Source of the DNA: Saccharopolyspora gloriosae | GTDB taxonomy: Bacteria; Actinomycetota; Actinomycetes; Mycobacteriales; Pseudonocardiaceae | Direction: 5' to 3' | DNA: 64,000 nt | Assembly: GCF_014203325.1 (NCBI RefSeq) | Contig: NZ_JACHIV010000001.1 | Coordinates: 2,233,501 to 2,297,500, forward strand | Part shown: positions 42,852 to 55,146 of the stretch, one piece after another | Layout: each line of letters starts with the position of its first letter | How positions within the stretch are numbered: the stretch's first letter is position 1 | Notes under the pieces: model-generated | Seen by the model: the letters and a program-made list of their open reading frames with translations, nothing else | The model's database searches: none | Told to the model about the DNA's origin: nothing | Translations under genes and position numbers: made by a program

Positions 42852-43468
42852 CGCAGGATGTGCTCCCGAACGGCTGAGGTGACCTGGTCGGCTCGCTGGA
42901 AGATGTCGGCGGCCCGCTCCAGCGCCGCGCCAAGTTCGGCGCGGACCGCGGGATCGGTGATGCCGACGAGGTTGATCTCGATGTTGACCCGCGAGGTGGC
43001 GGCCGCGGCCCGCGCCGCGTCGGCCGCCGCGGCGATGTCGGCGATCACGTTGGTGTTCCCGATCGGGCGCAGCCCTTGGGCGAGGTCGAGCAGCTGATCG
43101 GCGACGGCGATGACGCGGGCGGGCACCCGGCCGGCCTCCGCGAGCGCGGCGGTGATGGCCCGGGCGCGGGCGGCCTTCTCGTCGTCGTTCGACTTGGGCA
43201 GGCCGTAGGCGGCGCCGACCGCGCCGAACGCCACGGCGTCCTGCTCGGCCAGCGCCAGCGCGGACGCGCGCAACTCGTCGGCGGTGTCCCGGATCTCGGC
43301 GATGGCCGCGGCGTGCGCGGCGTAGCGCGCACCGTCGCTGTAGCGGGCGACCATCGCGACCAGCGCGGCACCTTGCGCGGCGTGCAGCGCGGAGGTGGCC
43401 CCGCCGCCCGGAGCGGGCACCCTGGCGGCGAGGTCGTGCAAGAAGGAGTCGATCGTGTCCGTGCGCAT
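42848..43468 (-). CDS. Cyclodeaminase/cyclohydrolase family protein (FTCD-C/FchA type)
   Basis: The 206-residue all-helical protein matches the stand-alone formiminotransferase-cyclodeaminase C-terminal family: DSFLHDLAARVPAPGGGATSA at the N terminus holds the folate-binding GGG turn, and ITAALAEAGRVPARVIAVAD and GNTNVIADIAAAADAARAA near the C terminus are typical. FchA proteins of methylotrophs in this family are methenyl-THF cyclohydrolases. Lying between dimethylglycine oxidase and a FolD that lacks its cyclohydrolase lysine, it is the likely substitute. Formimino-THF cyclodeaminase activity is the alternative. ATG at 43468 follows GGAGGA. Confidence 0.82.
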   Translation of the reverse strand: MRTDTIDSFLHDLAARVPAPGGGATSALHAAQGAALVAMVARYSDGARYAAHAAAIAEIRDTADELRASALALAEQDAVAFGAVGAAYGLPKSNDDEKAARARAITAALAEAGRVPARVIAVADQLLDLAQGLRPIGNTNVIADIAAAADAARAAAATSRVNIEINLVGITDPAVRAELGAALERAADIFQRADQVTSAVREHILR

Positions 43469-43497
43469 GCGGAGTCCTCCGTGGTCGGCGGGCGCGG

Positions 43498-45972
<2,475 letters not shown>

Positions 45973-46195
45973 CTAACGGCGGCCTTGACGACCGCTACGA
46001 GGACGGCGCTGTTCGGGAGGATGTGCCTTGTGCCGCAACGGAAACGGCGGCGGAGGGCTGGGGCTCCTGCGGGCCGGCGTCGTGCGCGCGGCGCCGGCCG
46101 GTGGGCTCCATCGACGTGGGGAGTCGGTGCCGACGTGGTGTCGGGCGAAGAAGGGGGAGACCGGCCTTCTGGAGCCGGGGAGAAGTCGAGACAGC

Positions 46196-46244
46196 TGATA
46201 TATCAACTGGACAGCAAGGTAAGCACTGGTGGGTGCGGGGTCAA
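46196..46244 (-). promoter_or_regulatory. Promoter with GntR operator before the dimethylglycine oxidase operon
   Basis: On the minus strand TTGACC (46244-46239), a 17-bp spacer and TACCTT (46221-46216) are followed by the perfect palindrome TGATATATCA (46205-46196) at the expected start of transcription. The core is extended by CAG/CTG on both sides. Confidence 0.8.
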
Positions 46245-46409
46245 GGGGTCCGCGCAAAATCGGGCGGGCTCGGCGTGCGACACGCCGCCGAGTGGAGGAC
46301 ATGACCGGCGGGTCGCGGCCGAAAAGCCGTTCGCGGCGCGGGAATCTCGCCGTCGTCAGCGGGAGCGGAGGCGGCTCGCTGGCGCGGGTGATCGGGATTC
46401 CGAATCCTC

Positions 46410-46458
46410 TTGACCGCGCGATTCGCGCTGCTTACGCTGAAAGTCATCTGATATGTCA
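46410..46458 (+). promoter_or_regulatory. Promoter with GntR operator before glyA-soxBDAG
   Basis: TTGACC (46410-46415), a 17-bp spacer and TACGCT (46433-46438) are followed by TGATATGTCA at 46449-46458, near +5. The arrangement mirrors the divergent dimethylglycine oxidase promoter. The 580-bp divergent gap holds no other gene that I can support. Confidence 0.8.
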
Positions 46459-46543
46459 GTTGAATCTCAGGCGAGGGCAGTGTCCTGCCGCGTTCGCTCG
46501 CTCGTCGATCTCCTCTGCTGGTTCCCAGCGCGGAAGGAGTCCC

Positions 46544-47854
46544 ATGAGTCCGTCCAGCAATGCGAGTGCCGTAGACGTCTTCAACGATCGGCTCTCGGCG
46601 GTGGATCCGGAGGTGGCCGAGGCCGTCGGTGCTGAACTCGGCCGTCAGCAGAACACGCTGGAGATGATCGCGTCGGAGAACTTCGCGCCGCAGGCCGTGC
46701 TGCAGGCGCAGGGTTCGGTGTTGACGAACAAGTACGCCGAGGGCTACCCGGGCAAGCGCTACTACGGCGGCTGCGAACACGTCGACGTCGTCGAGCAACT
46801 CGCGATCGACCGCGTCAAAGAACTCTTCGGCGCCTCGTTCGCCAACGTCCAGCCCCACTCCGGCGCACAGGCCAACGCCGCCGCGATGCACGCCCTGCTC
46901 AAGCCCGGCGACACCATCATGGGCCTCGACCTCGCCCACGGCGGGCACCTGACCCACGGCATGCGCATCAACTTCTCCGGCAAGCTCTACAACGTCGTGC
47001 CCTACCACGTCCGCGACCACGACCACCGCGTCGACATGGACGAAGTCGCCCGCCTCGCCCGCGAGAACAAGCCCCAGCTCATCATCGCCGGCTGGTCGGC
47101 CTACCCCCGCCAACTCGACTTCGCCCGCTTCCGCGAGATCGCCGACGAAGTCGGCGCCTACCTCATGGTCGACATGGCCCACTTCGCCGGACTCGTCGCC
47201 GCCGGACTCCACCCCAGCCCCCTGCCCCACGCCCACGTGGTCACCACCACCACCCACAAAACCCTCGGCGGCCCCCGCGGCGGCGTCATCCTGTCCACCA
47301 GCGACGACTTCGCCAAAAAGTTCAACTCCGCGGTCTTCCCCGGCCAACAGGGCGGCCCCCTCGAACACGTCATCGCCGGCAAAGCCGTCCTGTTCAAAAT
47401 CGCCCAAACCCCCGAGTTCGCCGACCGCCAACGCCGCACCATCGAAGGCGCCCGCATCCTCGCCGAACGCCTCCTCGCCGACGACACCACCCAAGCCGGC
47501 GTCTCCCTCGTCTCCGGCGGCACCGACGTCCACCTCGTCCTCGTCGACCTCCGCAACAGCGAACTCGACGGCAAACAAGCCGAAGACCGCCTCCACCAGA
47601 TCGGCATCACCGTCAACCGCAACGCCGTCCCCAACGACCCCCGACCCCCCATGGTCACCAGCGGCCTGCGCATCGGCACCCCCGCCCTGGCCACCCGCGG
47701 CTTCGGCACCCAAGAATTCACCGAAGTCGCCGACATCATCGCCCACGCACTCCAACCCACCCTCACCCCCGACACCACCACCCAACTCCGCAACCGCGTC
47801 GAAACACTCGCGAAAAAACACCCGCTCTACCCGGCTTTGAACGGAGGGCTCTGA
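46544..47854 (+). CDS. glyA: Serine hydroxymethyltransferase
   Basis: The 436-residue PLP enzyme interconverts glycine plus methylene-THF and serine. [17 protein letters not shown] and [15 protein letters not shown] are N-terminal signatures and Lys239 in [13 protein letters not shown] is the Schiff-base lysine. GGAAGGAG precedes the ATG. Codon use changes inside the gene: from about residue 75 to near the end it uses almost only CTC for Leu, CCC for Pro, GCC for Ala and CGC for Arg, plus CAA and AAA, unlike its start and its neighbours. This suggests recombination with a foreign copy or strong expression-related selection. The stop overlaps the soxB ATG by one base. Confidence 0.95.
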   Translation: MSPSSNASAVDVFNDRLSAVDPEVAEAVGAELGRQQNTLEMIASENFAPQAVLQAQGSVLTNKYAEGYPGKRYYGGCEHVDVVEQLAIDRVKELFGASFANVQPHSGAQANAAAMHALLKPGDTIMGLDLAHGGHLTHGMRINFSGKLYNVVPYHVRDHDHRVDMDEVARLARENKPQLIIAGWSAYPRQLDFARFREIADEVGAYLMVDMAHFAGLVAAGLHPSPLPHAHVVTTTTHKTLGGPRGGVILSTSDDFAKKFNSAVFPGQQGGPLEHVIAGKAVLFKIAQTPEFADRQRRTIEGARILAERLLADDTTQAGVSLVSGGTDVHLVLVDLRNSELDGKQAEDRLHQIGITVNRNAVPNDPRPPMVTSGLRIGTPALATRGFGTQEFTEVADIIAHALQPTLTPDTTTQLRNRVETLAKKHPLYPALNGGL

Positions 47855-49086
47855 TGACGCCGCGCACGCCGGGCGCCGAGCTGCCGGAGCACCCGGACTG
47901 GCTCTGGCACTCCCCGGAACCGAAGAAGTCCTACGACGTGGTGATCGTCGGTGGCGGCGGGCACGGCCTCGCGACCGCCTACTACCTCGCGGTCAACCAC
48001 GGGATCACCAACGTCGCCGTGCTCGAAGGCGGGTGGCTCGCGGGCGGGAACATGGCACGCAACACCACGATCATCCGGTCGAACTACCTGTGGGACGAGA
48101 GCGCCGGGCTCTACGAGCACTCCCTGAAGCTGTGGGAAGGGCTGGAAGAGGCGCTGGACTACCCGCTGCTGTTCTCGCAGCGCGGCGTGCTGAACCTGGC
48201 GCACTCGCTGCAAGAGGTGCGCGACAGCGTGCGGCGGGTCGAGGCGAACAAGCTCAACGGCGTCGACGCGGAATGGCTGGATCCCGCGCAGGTGGCGGAG
48301 ATCTGCCCGATCCTGAACACCTCGGAGGACCTGCGCTACCCCGTGATGGGGGCGACGTGGCAGCCGCGGGCGGGCATCGCCAAGCACGACCACGTCGCCT
48401 GGGGGTTCGCCCGCGAACTCGACCGGATGGGCGTGGACCTGGTGCAGAACTGCCAGGTGACCGGGTTCGAGCGGGTCGGGGACCGGGTCGTCGGGGTGAC
48501 CACGACGCGCGGCGCGATCCGCGCGGGCAAGGTCGCGCTGGCGGCGGCCGGGCAGACCTCGGTGCTCGCCGACGAGCTCGGACTCCGGTTGCCGATCCAG
48601 AGCCACCCGTTGCAGGCGCTGGTCTCCGAACTCCTGGAGCCGGTGCACCCGACGGTGGTCATGTCGAACGCGGTGCACGTCTACGTCAGCCAGGCGCACA
48701 AGGGAGAACTCGTCCTCGGCGCGGGCATCGACTCCTACAACTCCTACGGCCAGCGGGGCGCGTTCCACACCATCGAACGCGAGATGACGGCCGCTGTGGA
48801 GCTGTTCCCGATGTTCTCCCGCGCGCACGTGCTGCGCACCTGGGCGGGCGTCGTCGACGTGACCCCGGACGCCTCCGCGATCATGGGCCTGACCCCGTTC
48901 GACGGCCTCTACGTCAATTGCGGTTGGGGCACCGGAGGATTCAAGGCCACACCGGGCGTCGGCTGGTGCTACGCGCACACCATCGCCCACGACGAGCCGC
49001 ACCCGCTCAACGCCCCGTTCGGCCTCGACCGCTTCACCACCGGAGCCCTCGTGGACGAACACGGAGCAGCAGGCGTCGCGCACTGA
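47854..49086 (+). CDS. soxB: Sarcosine oxidase subunit beta
   Basis: The 410-residue flavoprotein subunit contains the FAD motif [18 protein letters not shown] near residues 29-46 and the [21 protein letters not shown] segment typical of heterotetrameric sarcosine oxidase beta, which binds noncovalent FAD and the covalently held FMN shared with alpha. [18 protein letters not shown] near the C terminus closes the FAD site. The enzyme oxidises sarcosine to glycine and passes the methylene to THF. Its ATG overlaps the glyA stop. A structured repeat splits it from soxD, which is unusual for this operon. Confidence 0.94.
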   Translation: MTPRTPGAELPEHPDWLWHSPEPKKSYDVVIVGGGGHGLATAYYLAVNHGITNVAVLEGGWLAGGNMARNTTIIRSNYLWDESAGLYEHSLKLWEGLEEALDYPLLFSQRGVLNLAHSLQEVRDSVRRVEANKLNGVDAEWLDPAQVAEICPILNTSEDLRYPVMGATWQPRAGIAKHDHVAWGFARELDRMGVDLVQNCQVTGFERVGDRVVGVTTTRGAIRAGKVALAAAGQTSVLADELGLRLPIQSHPLQALVSELLEPVHPTVVMSNAVHVYVSQAHKGELVLGAGIDSYNSYGQRGAFHTIEREMTAAVELFPMFSRAHVLRTWAGVVDVTPDASAIMGLTPFDGLYVNCGWGTGGFKATPGVGWCYAHTIAHDEPHPLNAPFGLDRFTTGALVDEHGAAGVAH

Positions 49087-49170
49087 GAGCTCTTTCGGGC
49101 GGTTTGCTCGCTTGAGGTCGGACTCCCTCCTACGGATCGCGAATGGATCGACGTGAAGCAGCTTTTCGGT

Positions 49171-49340
49171 TGTCGTTGTCTTGTCAGCGGCGGAGCCGCT
49201 GAGCAGTGACCACGTACGCAGCCGGAGCACCGGCGGGTTCTCAGCGGCCTTCTCGCGAGGACAGCCATTTCGCGGAGTAGGGAGCTACTTGAGAAATGGA
49301 TCCCGCAGCGAGAAGGCCGCTGAGGTTCCGCTACCCGACC
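49171..49340 (-). repeat. Dispersed structured element, copy I, between soxB and soxD
   Basis: Minus-strand orientation. The outer stem is a distinct perfect pair, CTCAGCGGCCTTCTCGC / GCGAGAAGGCCGCTGAG. The inner hairpin is CCATTTC/GAAATGG with tip AGTAG-CTCC-CTACT, a compensatory variant of the CGATTTC type. It fills most of the 296-bp gap inside the sox operon. Confidence 0.88.
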
Positions 49341-49382
49341 CCGTACGCACAATGAGATCAAACGCAGTCTGAGGAGTTCGCC

Positions 49383-49661
49383 GTGCTGCTGATTCCCTGC
49401 CCTTGGTGCGGGCCGCGCAATGAGATCGAGTTCCACTACGGCGGCCAGGCCGATGTGAGCTATCCCGAGGATCCGGACTCCGTGTCCGATGTGGACTGGG
49501 CGCACTTCCTGTTCTACCGCGACAACCCGAAGGGCGTGCTCGCGGAGCGCTGGTCGCACCAGGCGGGGTGCCGGCGCTGGTTCACGCTCCGCCGCAACAC
49601 GGTGACCAACGAGATCCACGTCGACGACGACGCGAGCGAAGCAGGGGCGGTGACGAGATGA
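49383..49661 (+). CDS. soxD: Sarcosine oxidase subunit delta
   Basis: The 92-residue zinc-binding subunit has ligands Cys6, Cys9, His59 and Cys63 (IPCPWCGPR and WSHQAGCRRW), the known zinc site of the delta chain. It fits the central VDWAHFLFYRDNPKG segment of the family. It starts at GTG 49383 with GAGGAG upstream, and its stop overlaps the soxA start by 4 bp. It stabilises the heterotetramer. Confidence 0.94.
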   Translation: MLLIPCPWCGPRNEIEFHYGGQADVSYPEDPDSVSDVDWAHFLFYRDNPKGVLAERWSHQAGCRRWFTLRRNTVTNEIHVDDDASEAGAVTR

Positions 49662-52495
49662 GCAACGAGTTCAGGCTCGCCGAGGGGGGTCGCATCGACC
49701 GCGGGTGCCCCGTCCGGTTCCGGTTCGACGGCCGGGAACTCCAGGGCTACGAAGGCGACACGCTCGCCTCGGCGTTGCTGGCCAACGGGGTTCACCAGGT
49801 CTCGACCAGCATCAAGCTGGGGCGCCCGCGCGGCATCATGGCGGCGGGTCCCGAAGAGCCCAACGCGCTGGTGCAGGTGGAGCGGCCGTTCCCGGAGCCG
49901 ATGTTGACCGCGACGACGGTCGAGCTGCGCGATGGGCTCGAAGCCACCGGCCTGCCCGGCCAGGGACGCCTCGCGACCGAACCGGATCCGGCGCGCTACG
50001 ACGCGATGCACGCCCACTGCGAAGTGCTGGTCGTCGGCGGCGGGCCCGCCGGTCTCGCCGCCGCGCTGACCGCGGCCCGCAGCGGGGCGCGGGTCGTCCT
50101 GGCCGACGCGGACACCGAGTTCGGCGGCAGCCTGCTCGGCACCGGTGAGCAGCTCGACCGGGCCCCGGCCACCGACTGGGTCTCGCGAGCGGTCGCGGAA
50201 CTCCGCTCCTGCCAGGACGTCCGGCTGCTGACGCGGACGTCGGTGTTCGGCCACTACGAGGACAACTACTTCGTGGCCGTCGAGCACCGGGGCGAGCAGG
50301 CGCACACCCGGCAGCGGATCTGGCGCATCCGCGCCCGGCAGGTGGTGCTGGCGACGGGCGCGCACGAACGGCCGCCGGTGTTCGCGGGCAACGACCGGCC
50401 GGGCACGATGCTCGCCGGATCCGCCCGCACCTACCTGCACCGGTACGGGGTGCTGCCGGGGCGGCGCGCGGTCGTGTTCACCACCCACGACAGCGCGTAC
50501 GCGGCGGCGATCGACCTGCACGACGCCGGGGCCGACGTCGCCGCCATCGTGGACGTGCGCGAGGTCGCTCCGGCGTACTGGGCTTCGCTGTGCGTGGAGC
50601 GCGGGATCACCATCCGGGCCGGTGCCACCGTCGCCGGGACCTCCGGGACCGACCGGATCACCAGCGTGCACCTCGCGAACCTGCGCACCGACGCGATGAT
50701 GAGCGTCCGCCAGGTCGTGGGCTGCGACCTGCTGCTGGTCTCCGGGGGCTGGAACCCCGCCGTGCACCTGCACTCGCAGGGACGCGGCGCGCTACGCTAC
50801 GCCGAGGACATCGGCGCCCTCGTGCCCGGTGACATCGACGGCGGAGTCCGCTCGGCGGGTGCCGCGACCGGCGCGTTCACCACCGCCGAGTGCCTGCGCT
50901 CCGGCGCCGAGGCCGGGCTGGCCGCGACCCGCGCCGCCGGGTACGACGCGGAGCTCGGGCCGCTGCCCACCGCGCAGAATCTCCCCGCGCCGCAGGGGCG
51001 CACCGCGTGGTTGCTGCCGAGCCCCGCGGACTCCGCGGGCACCAGCCAGTTCGTGGACCTCGCGCGGGACGTCACGGTCGCCGACATCCGCAAGGCCATC
51101 GGCGCCGGGATGGAATCGGTCGAGCACATCAAGCGCTACACGACGATCGGCACCGCCCACGACCAGGGCAAGACCTCCGGGACGAACTCCACCGGGATCA
51201 TCGCCGAACTGCTCGGGCGGGACTTCGCCTCGGTCGGGAACACGACGTTCCGCGCCCCCTACGCGCCGGTGGCCTTCGCCGCGCTGGCCGGCCGGGACCG
51301 CGGCGACCTCTACGACCCGGTTCGCGTCACCGCCATGCACGACTGGCACGTCGAGCACAGCGCCCCGTTCGAGAACGTCGGCCAGTGGAAGCGGCCCTGG
51401 TACTACCCGCTGCCCGGCGAGAAGATGGACACCGCCGTCCTGCGGGAGTGCCACGCGGTCCGGTCCGGAGTGGGGATGCAGGACGTCTCCACGCTCGGCA
51501 AGATCGACGTGCAGGGCCCGGACGCGGCGGAGTTCCTCGACCTCGTCTACACGAACAAGATGAGCACGCTCAAGCTCGGCCGCATCCGCTACGGGCTGAT
51601 GTGCACCGCCGACGGCATGGTCTTCGACGACGGCACCGTGATGCGCACCGGCGAGCAGCGGTACCTGATCAGCACCACCTCCGGCGGCGCCGCCGGGGTG
51701 CTGGACTGGCTGGAGGACTGGCTCCAGACGGAGTGGACGCACCTGCGGGTGCACCTGACCTCGGTCACCGAGCACTGGGCCACGATCGCGCTGGCCGGTC
51801 CGCGCTCGCGCGAGGTGCTGCGCCGGGTGGCCGCGGACCTCGACCTGGACAACGAGAACTTCCCGTTCATGTCCTGGCAGGACGGCATCGTCGCGGGGCG
51901 GCGCGCGCGGGTGTGCCGGATCAGCTTCTCCGGCGAACTGGCCTTCGAGATCAACGTGCCGCGCTGGTACGGCCGCGAGGTGTGGGAGGCGCTCTACGAC
52001 GTGGGGGAGCCGTTCGACATCACCCCGTACGGCACCGAGACGATGCACGTGCTGCGCGCCGAGAAGGGCTTCCCCATCGTCGGCCAGGACACCGACGGGA
52101 CGGTGACGCCGCACGACCTCGGGATGAGCTGGGCGGTGTCGAAGAAGAAGCCGGACTTCCTCGGCAAGCGGTCGTTCAGCCGCGCCGACACCGTCCGCGC
52201 CGACCGCAAGCAGCTCGTCGGGCTGCTGCCGCACGACGACATCCTGGTCGTCCCGGAAGGCGCCCAGCTGGTGGAGACCCAGGTGCTGCCCGCGCCGCCG
52301 GTGCCGATGCTCGGGCACGTCACGTCCAGCTACCGCAGCGCCGTGCTCGGCAAGGGGTTCTCGCTGGCCCTGCTCAAGGGCGGGCGGGACCGCATCGGGG
52401 ACACCGTCTACAGCCCGATCGGCGGTCGGCTCGTGGCGCTCGAAGTGACCGAACCCGTCTTCTACGACAAGGAAGGAGCACGCCGCGATGGCTGA
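49658..52495 (+). CDS. soxA: Sarcosine oxidase subunit alpha
   Basis: The 945-residue subunit has an N-terminal ferredoxin-like/2Fe-2S-type fold region, the NAD motif VLVVGGGPAGLAAALTAA near residues 125-142, the pyridine-nucleotide disulfide-type middle part and a C-terminal GcvT domain that binds THF (QDVSTLGKIDVQGPDAAEFL near 608 and RISFSGELAFEINVPRWYG near 755). In heterotetrameric sarcosine oxidase it carries NAD+ and the folate site where the methylene group is loaded. The ATG at 49658 overlaps the soxD stop, and its end overlaps soxG by 8 bp, so the three genes are coupled. Confidence 0.94.
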   Translation: MSNEFRLAEGGRIDRGCPVRFRFDGRELQGYEGDTLASALLANGVHQVSTSIKLGRPRGIMAAGPEEPNALVQVERPFPEPMLTATTVELRDGLEATGLPGQGRLATEPDPARYDAMHAHCEVLVVGGGPAGLAAALTAARSGARVVLADADTEFGGSLLGTGEQLDRAPATDWVSRAVAELRSCQDVRLLTRTSVFGHYEDNYFVAVEHRGEQAHTRQRIWRIRARQVVLATGAHERPPVFAGNDRPGTMLAGSARTYLHRYGVLPGRRAVVFTTHDSAYAAAIDLHDAGADVAAIVDVREVAPAYWASLCVERGITIRAGATVAGTSGTDRITSVHLANLRTDAMMSVRQVVGCDLLLVSGGWNPAVHLHSQGRGALRYAEDIGALVPGDIDGGVRSAGAATGAFTTAECLRSGAEAGLAATRAAGYDAELGPLPTAQNLPAPQGRTAWLLPSPADSAGTSQFVDLARDVTVADIRKAIGAGMESVEHIKRYTTIGTAHDQGKTSGTNSTGIIAELLGRDFASVGNTTFRAPYAPVAFAALAGRDRGDLYDPVRVTAMHDWHVEHSAPFENVGQWKRPWYYPLPGEKMDTAVLRECHAVRSGVGMQDVSTLGKIDVQGPDAAEFLDLVYTNKMSTLKLGRIRYGLMCTADGMVFDDGTVMRTGEQRYLISTTSGGAAGVLDWLEDWLQTEWTHLRVHLTSVTEHWATIALAGPRSREVLRRVAADLDLDNENFPFMSWQDGIVAGRRARVCRISFSGELAFEINVPRWYGREVWEALYDVGEPFDITPYGTETMHVLRAEKGFPIVGQDTDGTVTPHDLGMSWAVSKKKPDFLGKRSFSRADTVRADRKQLVGLLPHDDILVVPEGAQLVETQVLPAPPVPMLGHVTSSYRSAVLGKGFSLALLKGGRDRIGDTVYSPIGGRLVALEVTEPVFYDKEGARRDG

Positions 52496-53075
52496 GCCCT
52501 ACGGCGATTCCCCGTTGACCTCCCGCGCGGACCTGCTGGACCGGCACTCGGTGCCCGGTGCCGTGCGGATCACCGAAATCCCCTTCCTCGCCCAAGTCGG
52601 GCTCCGGGTGGACCCCAAGGGGGTCGCGGCCGAACGCATCGGCACCGCGATCGGCGCGATGCCGCCGAACCTGCCGGGCACCACCGTGCGGGCCGGGGAG
52701 CTGCTGGCGCTGTGGCTGGGCCCCGACGAGTGGCTGCTGGTGGGCCGCGAGGGGACCGCGGAGTCCATTCAGGACATCCTCTTCGCCGCGCTGGGGGACG
52801 AGCACGGAGCGGTGGTGGACCTGTCGGCCAACCGCACGATCCTGGAGGTCTCGGGTCCGAAGGCGCGCGAGGTCCTCAACAAGGGGTGCGCGCTCGACCT
52901 GCATCCCCGCGTGTTCGGGGCGGACCGCTGTGCGCAGACCTTGCTGGCACGGGCGGGCGTGGTCCTGGTGTGCCGGGACGCCGAGCAGCCGAGCTTCTGG
53001 TTGCTGGTGCGCTCCTCGTTCGCCCGCTACGTCGCCGACTGGCTGATCGACGCGTCAGCCGAATACGCGAACTGA
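52488..53075 (+). CDS. soxG: Sarcosine oxidase subunit gamma
   Basis: The 195-residue subunit is GcvT-like and non-catalytic in known enzymes: [12 protein letters not shown] near 75, [32 protein letters not shown] near 104-135 (described by its ends) and [20 protein letters not shown] at the C terminus are typical. It completes the heterotetramer beta-delta-alpha-gamma. GGAAGGAG precedes the ATG, which lies inside soxA. It is the last sox gene; a structured element separates it from mscR. Confidence 0.92.
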   Translation: MAEPYGDSPLTSRADLLDRHSVPGAVRITEIPFLAQVGLRVDPKGVAAERIGTAIGAMPPNLPGTTVRAGELLALWLGPDEWLLVGREGTAESIQDILFAALGDEHGAVVDLSANRTILEVSGPKAREVLNKGCALDLHPRVFGADRCAQTLLARAGVVLVCRDAEQPSFWLLVRSSFARYVADWLIDASAEYAN

Positions 53076-53100
53076 GGATTTGTTCCCGGCTTGCTCGGTG

Positions 53101-53286
53101 GGTCGGGTGGCGGAACCTCAGCGGTTTCCTCGCTGCGCCCCTGGCCGGGTGTCACAGCTTTTTCCCGAGTGGCTCCGCCACGAGGGAAAAAGCCGTCCTC
53201 GCGAGGAAACCGCTGAGAACCCGCGGGTGGTCGGCCTGCTCAAGCCGGTCACTGCTCAGCGGCTTCGCCGCTGACAAGACAACGAC
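53101..53286 (+). repeat. Dispersed structured element, copy J
   Basis: The outer stem is a third perfect pairing, CTCAGCGGTTTCCTCGC / GCGAGGAAACCGCTGAG. The conserved TGCGGGATC loop is replaced by a longer insert (CCCCTGGCCGGGTGTCACAG) before the TTTTTCCC hairpin. It lies between soxG and mscR. Confidence 0.86.
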
Positions 53287-53374
53287 GACGAACGCCGCTT
53301 GCCTGGAACGACGAGATCGTTCTCGGTTCGCGAAGACCGTCAACACATCCCCACACGGAATGGGAGTTCCGCCA

Positions 53375-54457
53375 GTGACCGCAGTGCGTGGCGTGGTGGC
53401 GACCGGACGAGGCAAGCCCGTCGAGGTCACCACGATTCATGTTCCCGACCCGGGACCGGGCGAGGTCGTCGTGCGCGTGCAGGCGTGCGGGGTCTGCCAC
53501 ACCGACCTGCACTACCGCGAAGGCGGCATCAACGACGAATTCCCGTTCCTGCTCGGCCACGAGGTCGCGGGCGTCGTCGACTCGGTCGGCGACGGCGTGG
53601 GCAACGTGGCACCGGGAGATTTCGTCGTGCTGAACTGGCGGGCGGTCTGCGGGGTGTGCCGGGCGTGCCGGCGCGGCCGTCCGCAGTACTGCTTCGACAC
53701 CCACAACGCGGCGCAGTCGATGACCCTCGACGACGGCACGCCGCTCTCGCCCGCGCTGGGGATCGGTGGCTTCGCCGAGCGCACGCTGGTCCACTCAGGA
53801 CAGTGCACGAAGGTGGATCCGGCGGCACGGCCCGCGGTGGTCGGGCTGCTGGGCTGCGGTGTCATGGCCGGCATCGGTGCCGCCGTCAACACCGGCGGCG
53901 CGGGGCCCGGCGACTCGGTCGCCGTCATCGGGTGCGGCGGCGTCGGCAACGGTGCCATCGCCGGAGCCGACATGGCGGGGGCTCGCAGGATCATCGCGGT
54001 GGACAAGGACCCGGCGAAGCTGGAGTGGGCGCGCGAATTCGGCGCCACCCACACCGTCAACGCTGCCGAAGCCGACACGGTCGAGGCCATCCGCGAGTTG
54101 ACCGGCGGCAACGGCGCGGACCTCGTCGTCGACGCCGTCGGCGTGCCCCAGACCTACACCCAGGCCTTCTACGCGCGCGACCTCGCGGGCACGGTGGTGC
54201 TGGTCGGCGTGCCGTCGCCGGACATGCGGCTCGAACTGCCGCTGCTGGACGTGTTCGCGCGCGGCGGATCGCTCAAGTCGAGCTGGTACGGGGATTGCCT
54301 GCCGGAGCGGGACTTCCCGATGCTGGCGGAGCTCTACCAGCAGGGCAGGCTGCCGCTGGAGAAGTTCGTCACCGAGGAGATCGCGCTCGACGACGTCGAG
54401 GCGGCGTTCGAGAAGATGCACCGCGGCGAGGTCCTGCGCTCGGTGGTCACGTTCTGA
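53375..54457 (+). CDS. mscR: S-(hydroxymethyl)mycothiol dehydrogenase
   Basis: The 360-residue zinc dehydrogenase oxidises the formaldehyde adduct of mycothiol. It has the catalytic zinc cysteine in [10 protein letters not shown], the structural zinc cluster [15 protein letters not shown], and the NAD motif [15 protein letters not shown] near 186-200. The start [17 protein letters not shown] aligns with the MscR N terminus, and GGGAG lies 8 bp before GTG 53375; the length equals the mycobacterial enzyme. Formaldehyde released by betaine and sarcosine demethylation is the expected substrate source. The next gene, 48 bp away, is the usual MBL-fold partner. Confidence 0.9.
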   Translation: MTAVRGVVATGRGKPVEVTTIHVPDPGPGEVVVRVQACGVCHTDLHYREGGINDEFPFLLGHEVAGVVDSVGDGVGNVAPGDFVVLNWRAVCGVCRACRRGRPQYCFDTHNAAQSMTLDDGTPLSPALGIGGFAERTLVHSGQCTKVDPAARPAVVGLLGCGVMAGIGAAVNTGGAGPGDSVAVIGCGGVGNGAIAGADMAGARRIIAVDKDPAKLEWAREFGATHTVNAAEADTVEAIRELTGGNGADLVVDAVGVPQTYTQAFYARDLAGTVVLVGVPSPDMRLELPLLDVFARGGSLKSSWYGDCLPERDFPMLAELYQQGRLPLEKFVTEEIALDDVEAAFEKMHRGEVLRSVVTF

Positions 54458-54505
54458 CGCCGAACGCCGGACGAGGGTGAACAGGACGACCTGGAAGGGA
54501 TCAAG

Positions 54506-55135
54506 ATGGCCGTTCGCATCGATCACGGTACGACGACGGGGAAGTTCTCCCTCGACGGAGAAGTCCACGAGGTGACCAACAACGCCTGGGTCGTCGGGGA
54601 CGAGCACGAGTGCGTCGTGATCGACGTTCCGCACGACCTGGACGCGATCCGGGACCTGGTGGCGGGGCGGAAGGTGCGCGCCGTGCTGGCCACCCACGCC
54701 CACGACGACCACGTCCGGCTCGCGCCCGAGTTCGCCGACGCCGTCGGCGCCCCGCTGCACCTGCACCCCCACGACCTGCCGCTGTGGCGGTTGACCCACC
54801 CGGAGCGGATGCCGGATGACGGGTTGGCGGACCGGCGGCAGATCGCCGTGGGGCGGGCGGTGCTGCAGGTCGTGCACACGCCGGGCCATTCGCCGGGGTC
54901 GGTGTGCTTCTACTGCCCCGACCTCGGCACGGTGTTCACCGGGGACACGCTGTTCGCGGGCGGGCCCGGTGCGACCGGGCGGTCCTTCTCCGACTTCAGG
55001 ACGATCACGAAGTCGATCCGGGAGCGACTGCTGGTGCTGCCGGACCGGACTCGGGTGCGCCCCGGGCACGGCGAGAGCACGACGATCGGCGCCGTCAAAC
55101 CCCACTTCGAGGAGTGGGTCGCGCGCGGCTACTGA
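54506..55135 (+). CDS. MBL-fold hydrolase partner of MscR
   Basis: The 209-residue metallo-beta-lactamase-fold protein has THAHDDHVRLAPEF near residues 66-79, HTPGHSPGSVCFY near 124-136, TGDTLFAG and the late PGHGEST, a full two-metal site of glyoxalase II type. The same pair, MscR followed by an MBL protein, occurs in mycobacteria, where a role in handling S-formylmycothiol is proposed. GGAAGG precedes the ATG at 54506. It converges on a TetR gene with 11 bp between stops. Confidence 0.86.
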   Translation: MAVRIDHGTTTGKFSLDGEVHEVTNNAWVVGDEHECVVIDVPHDLDAIRDLVAGRKVRAVLATHAHDDHVRLAPEFADAVGAPLHLHPHDLPLWRLTHPERMPDDGLADRRQIAVGRAVLQVVHTPGHSPGSVCFYCPDLGTVFTGDTLFAGGPGATGRSFSDFRTITKSIRERLLVLPDRTRVRPGHGESTTIGAVKPHFEEWVARGY

Positions 55136-55146
55136 ACAGCCGCGGA

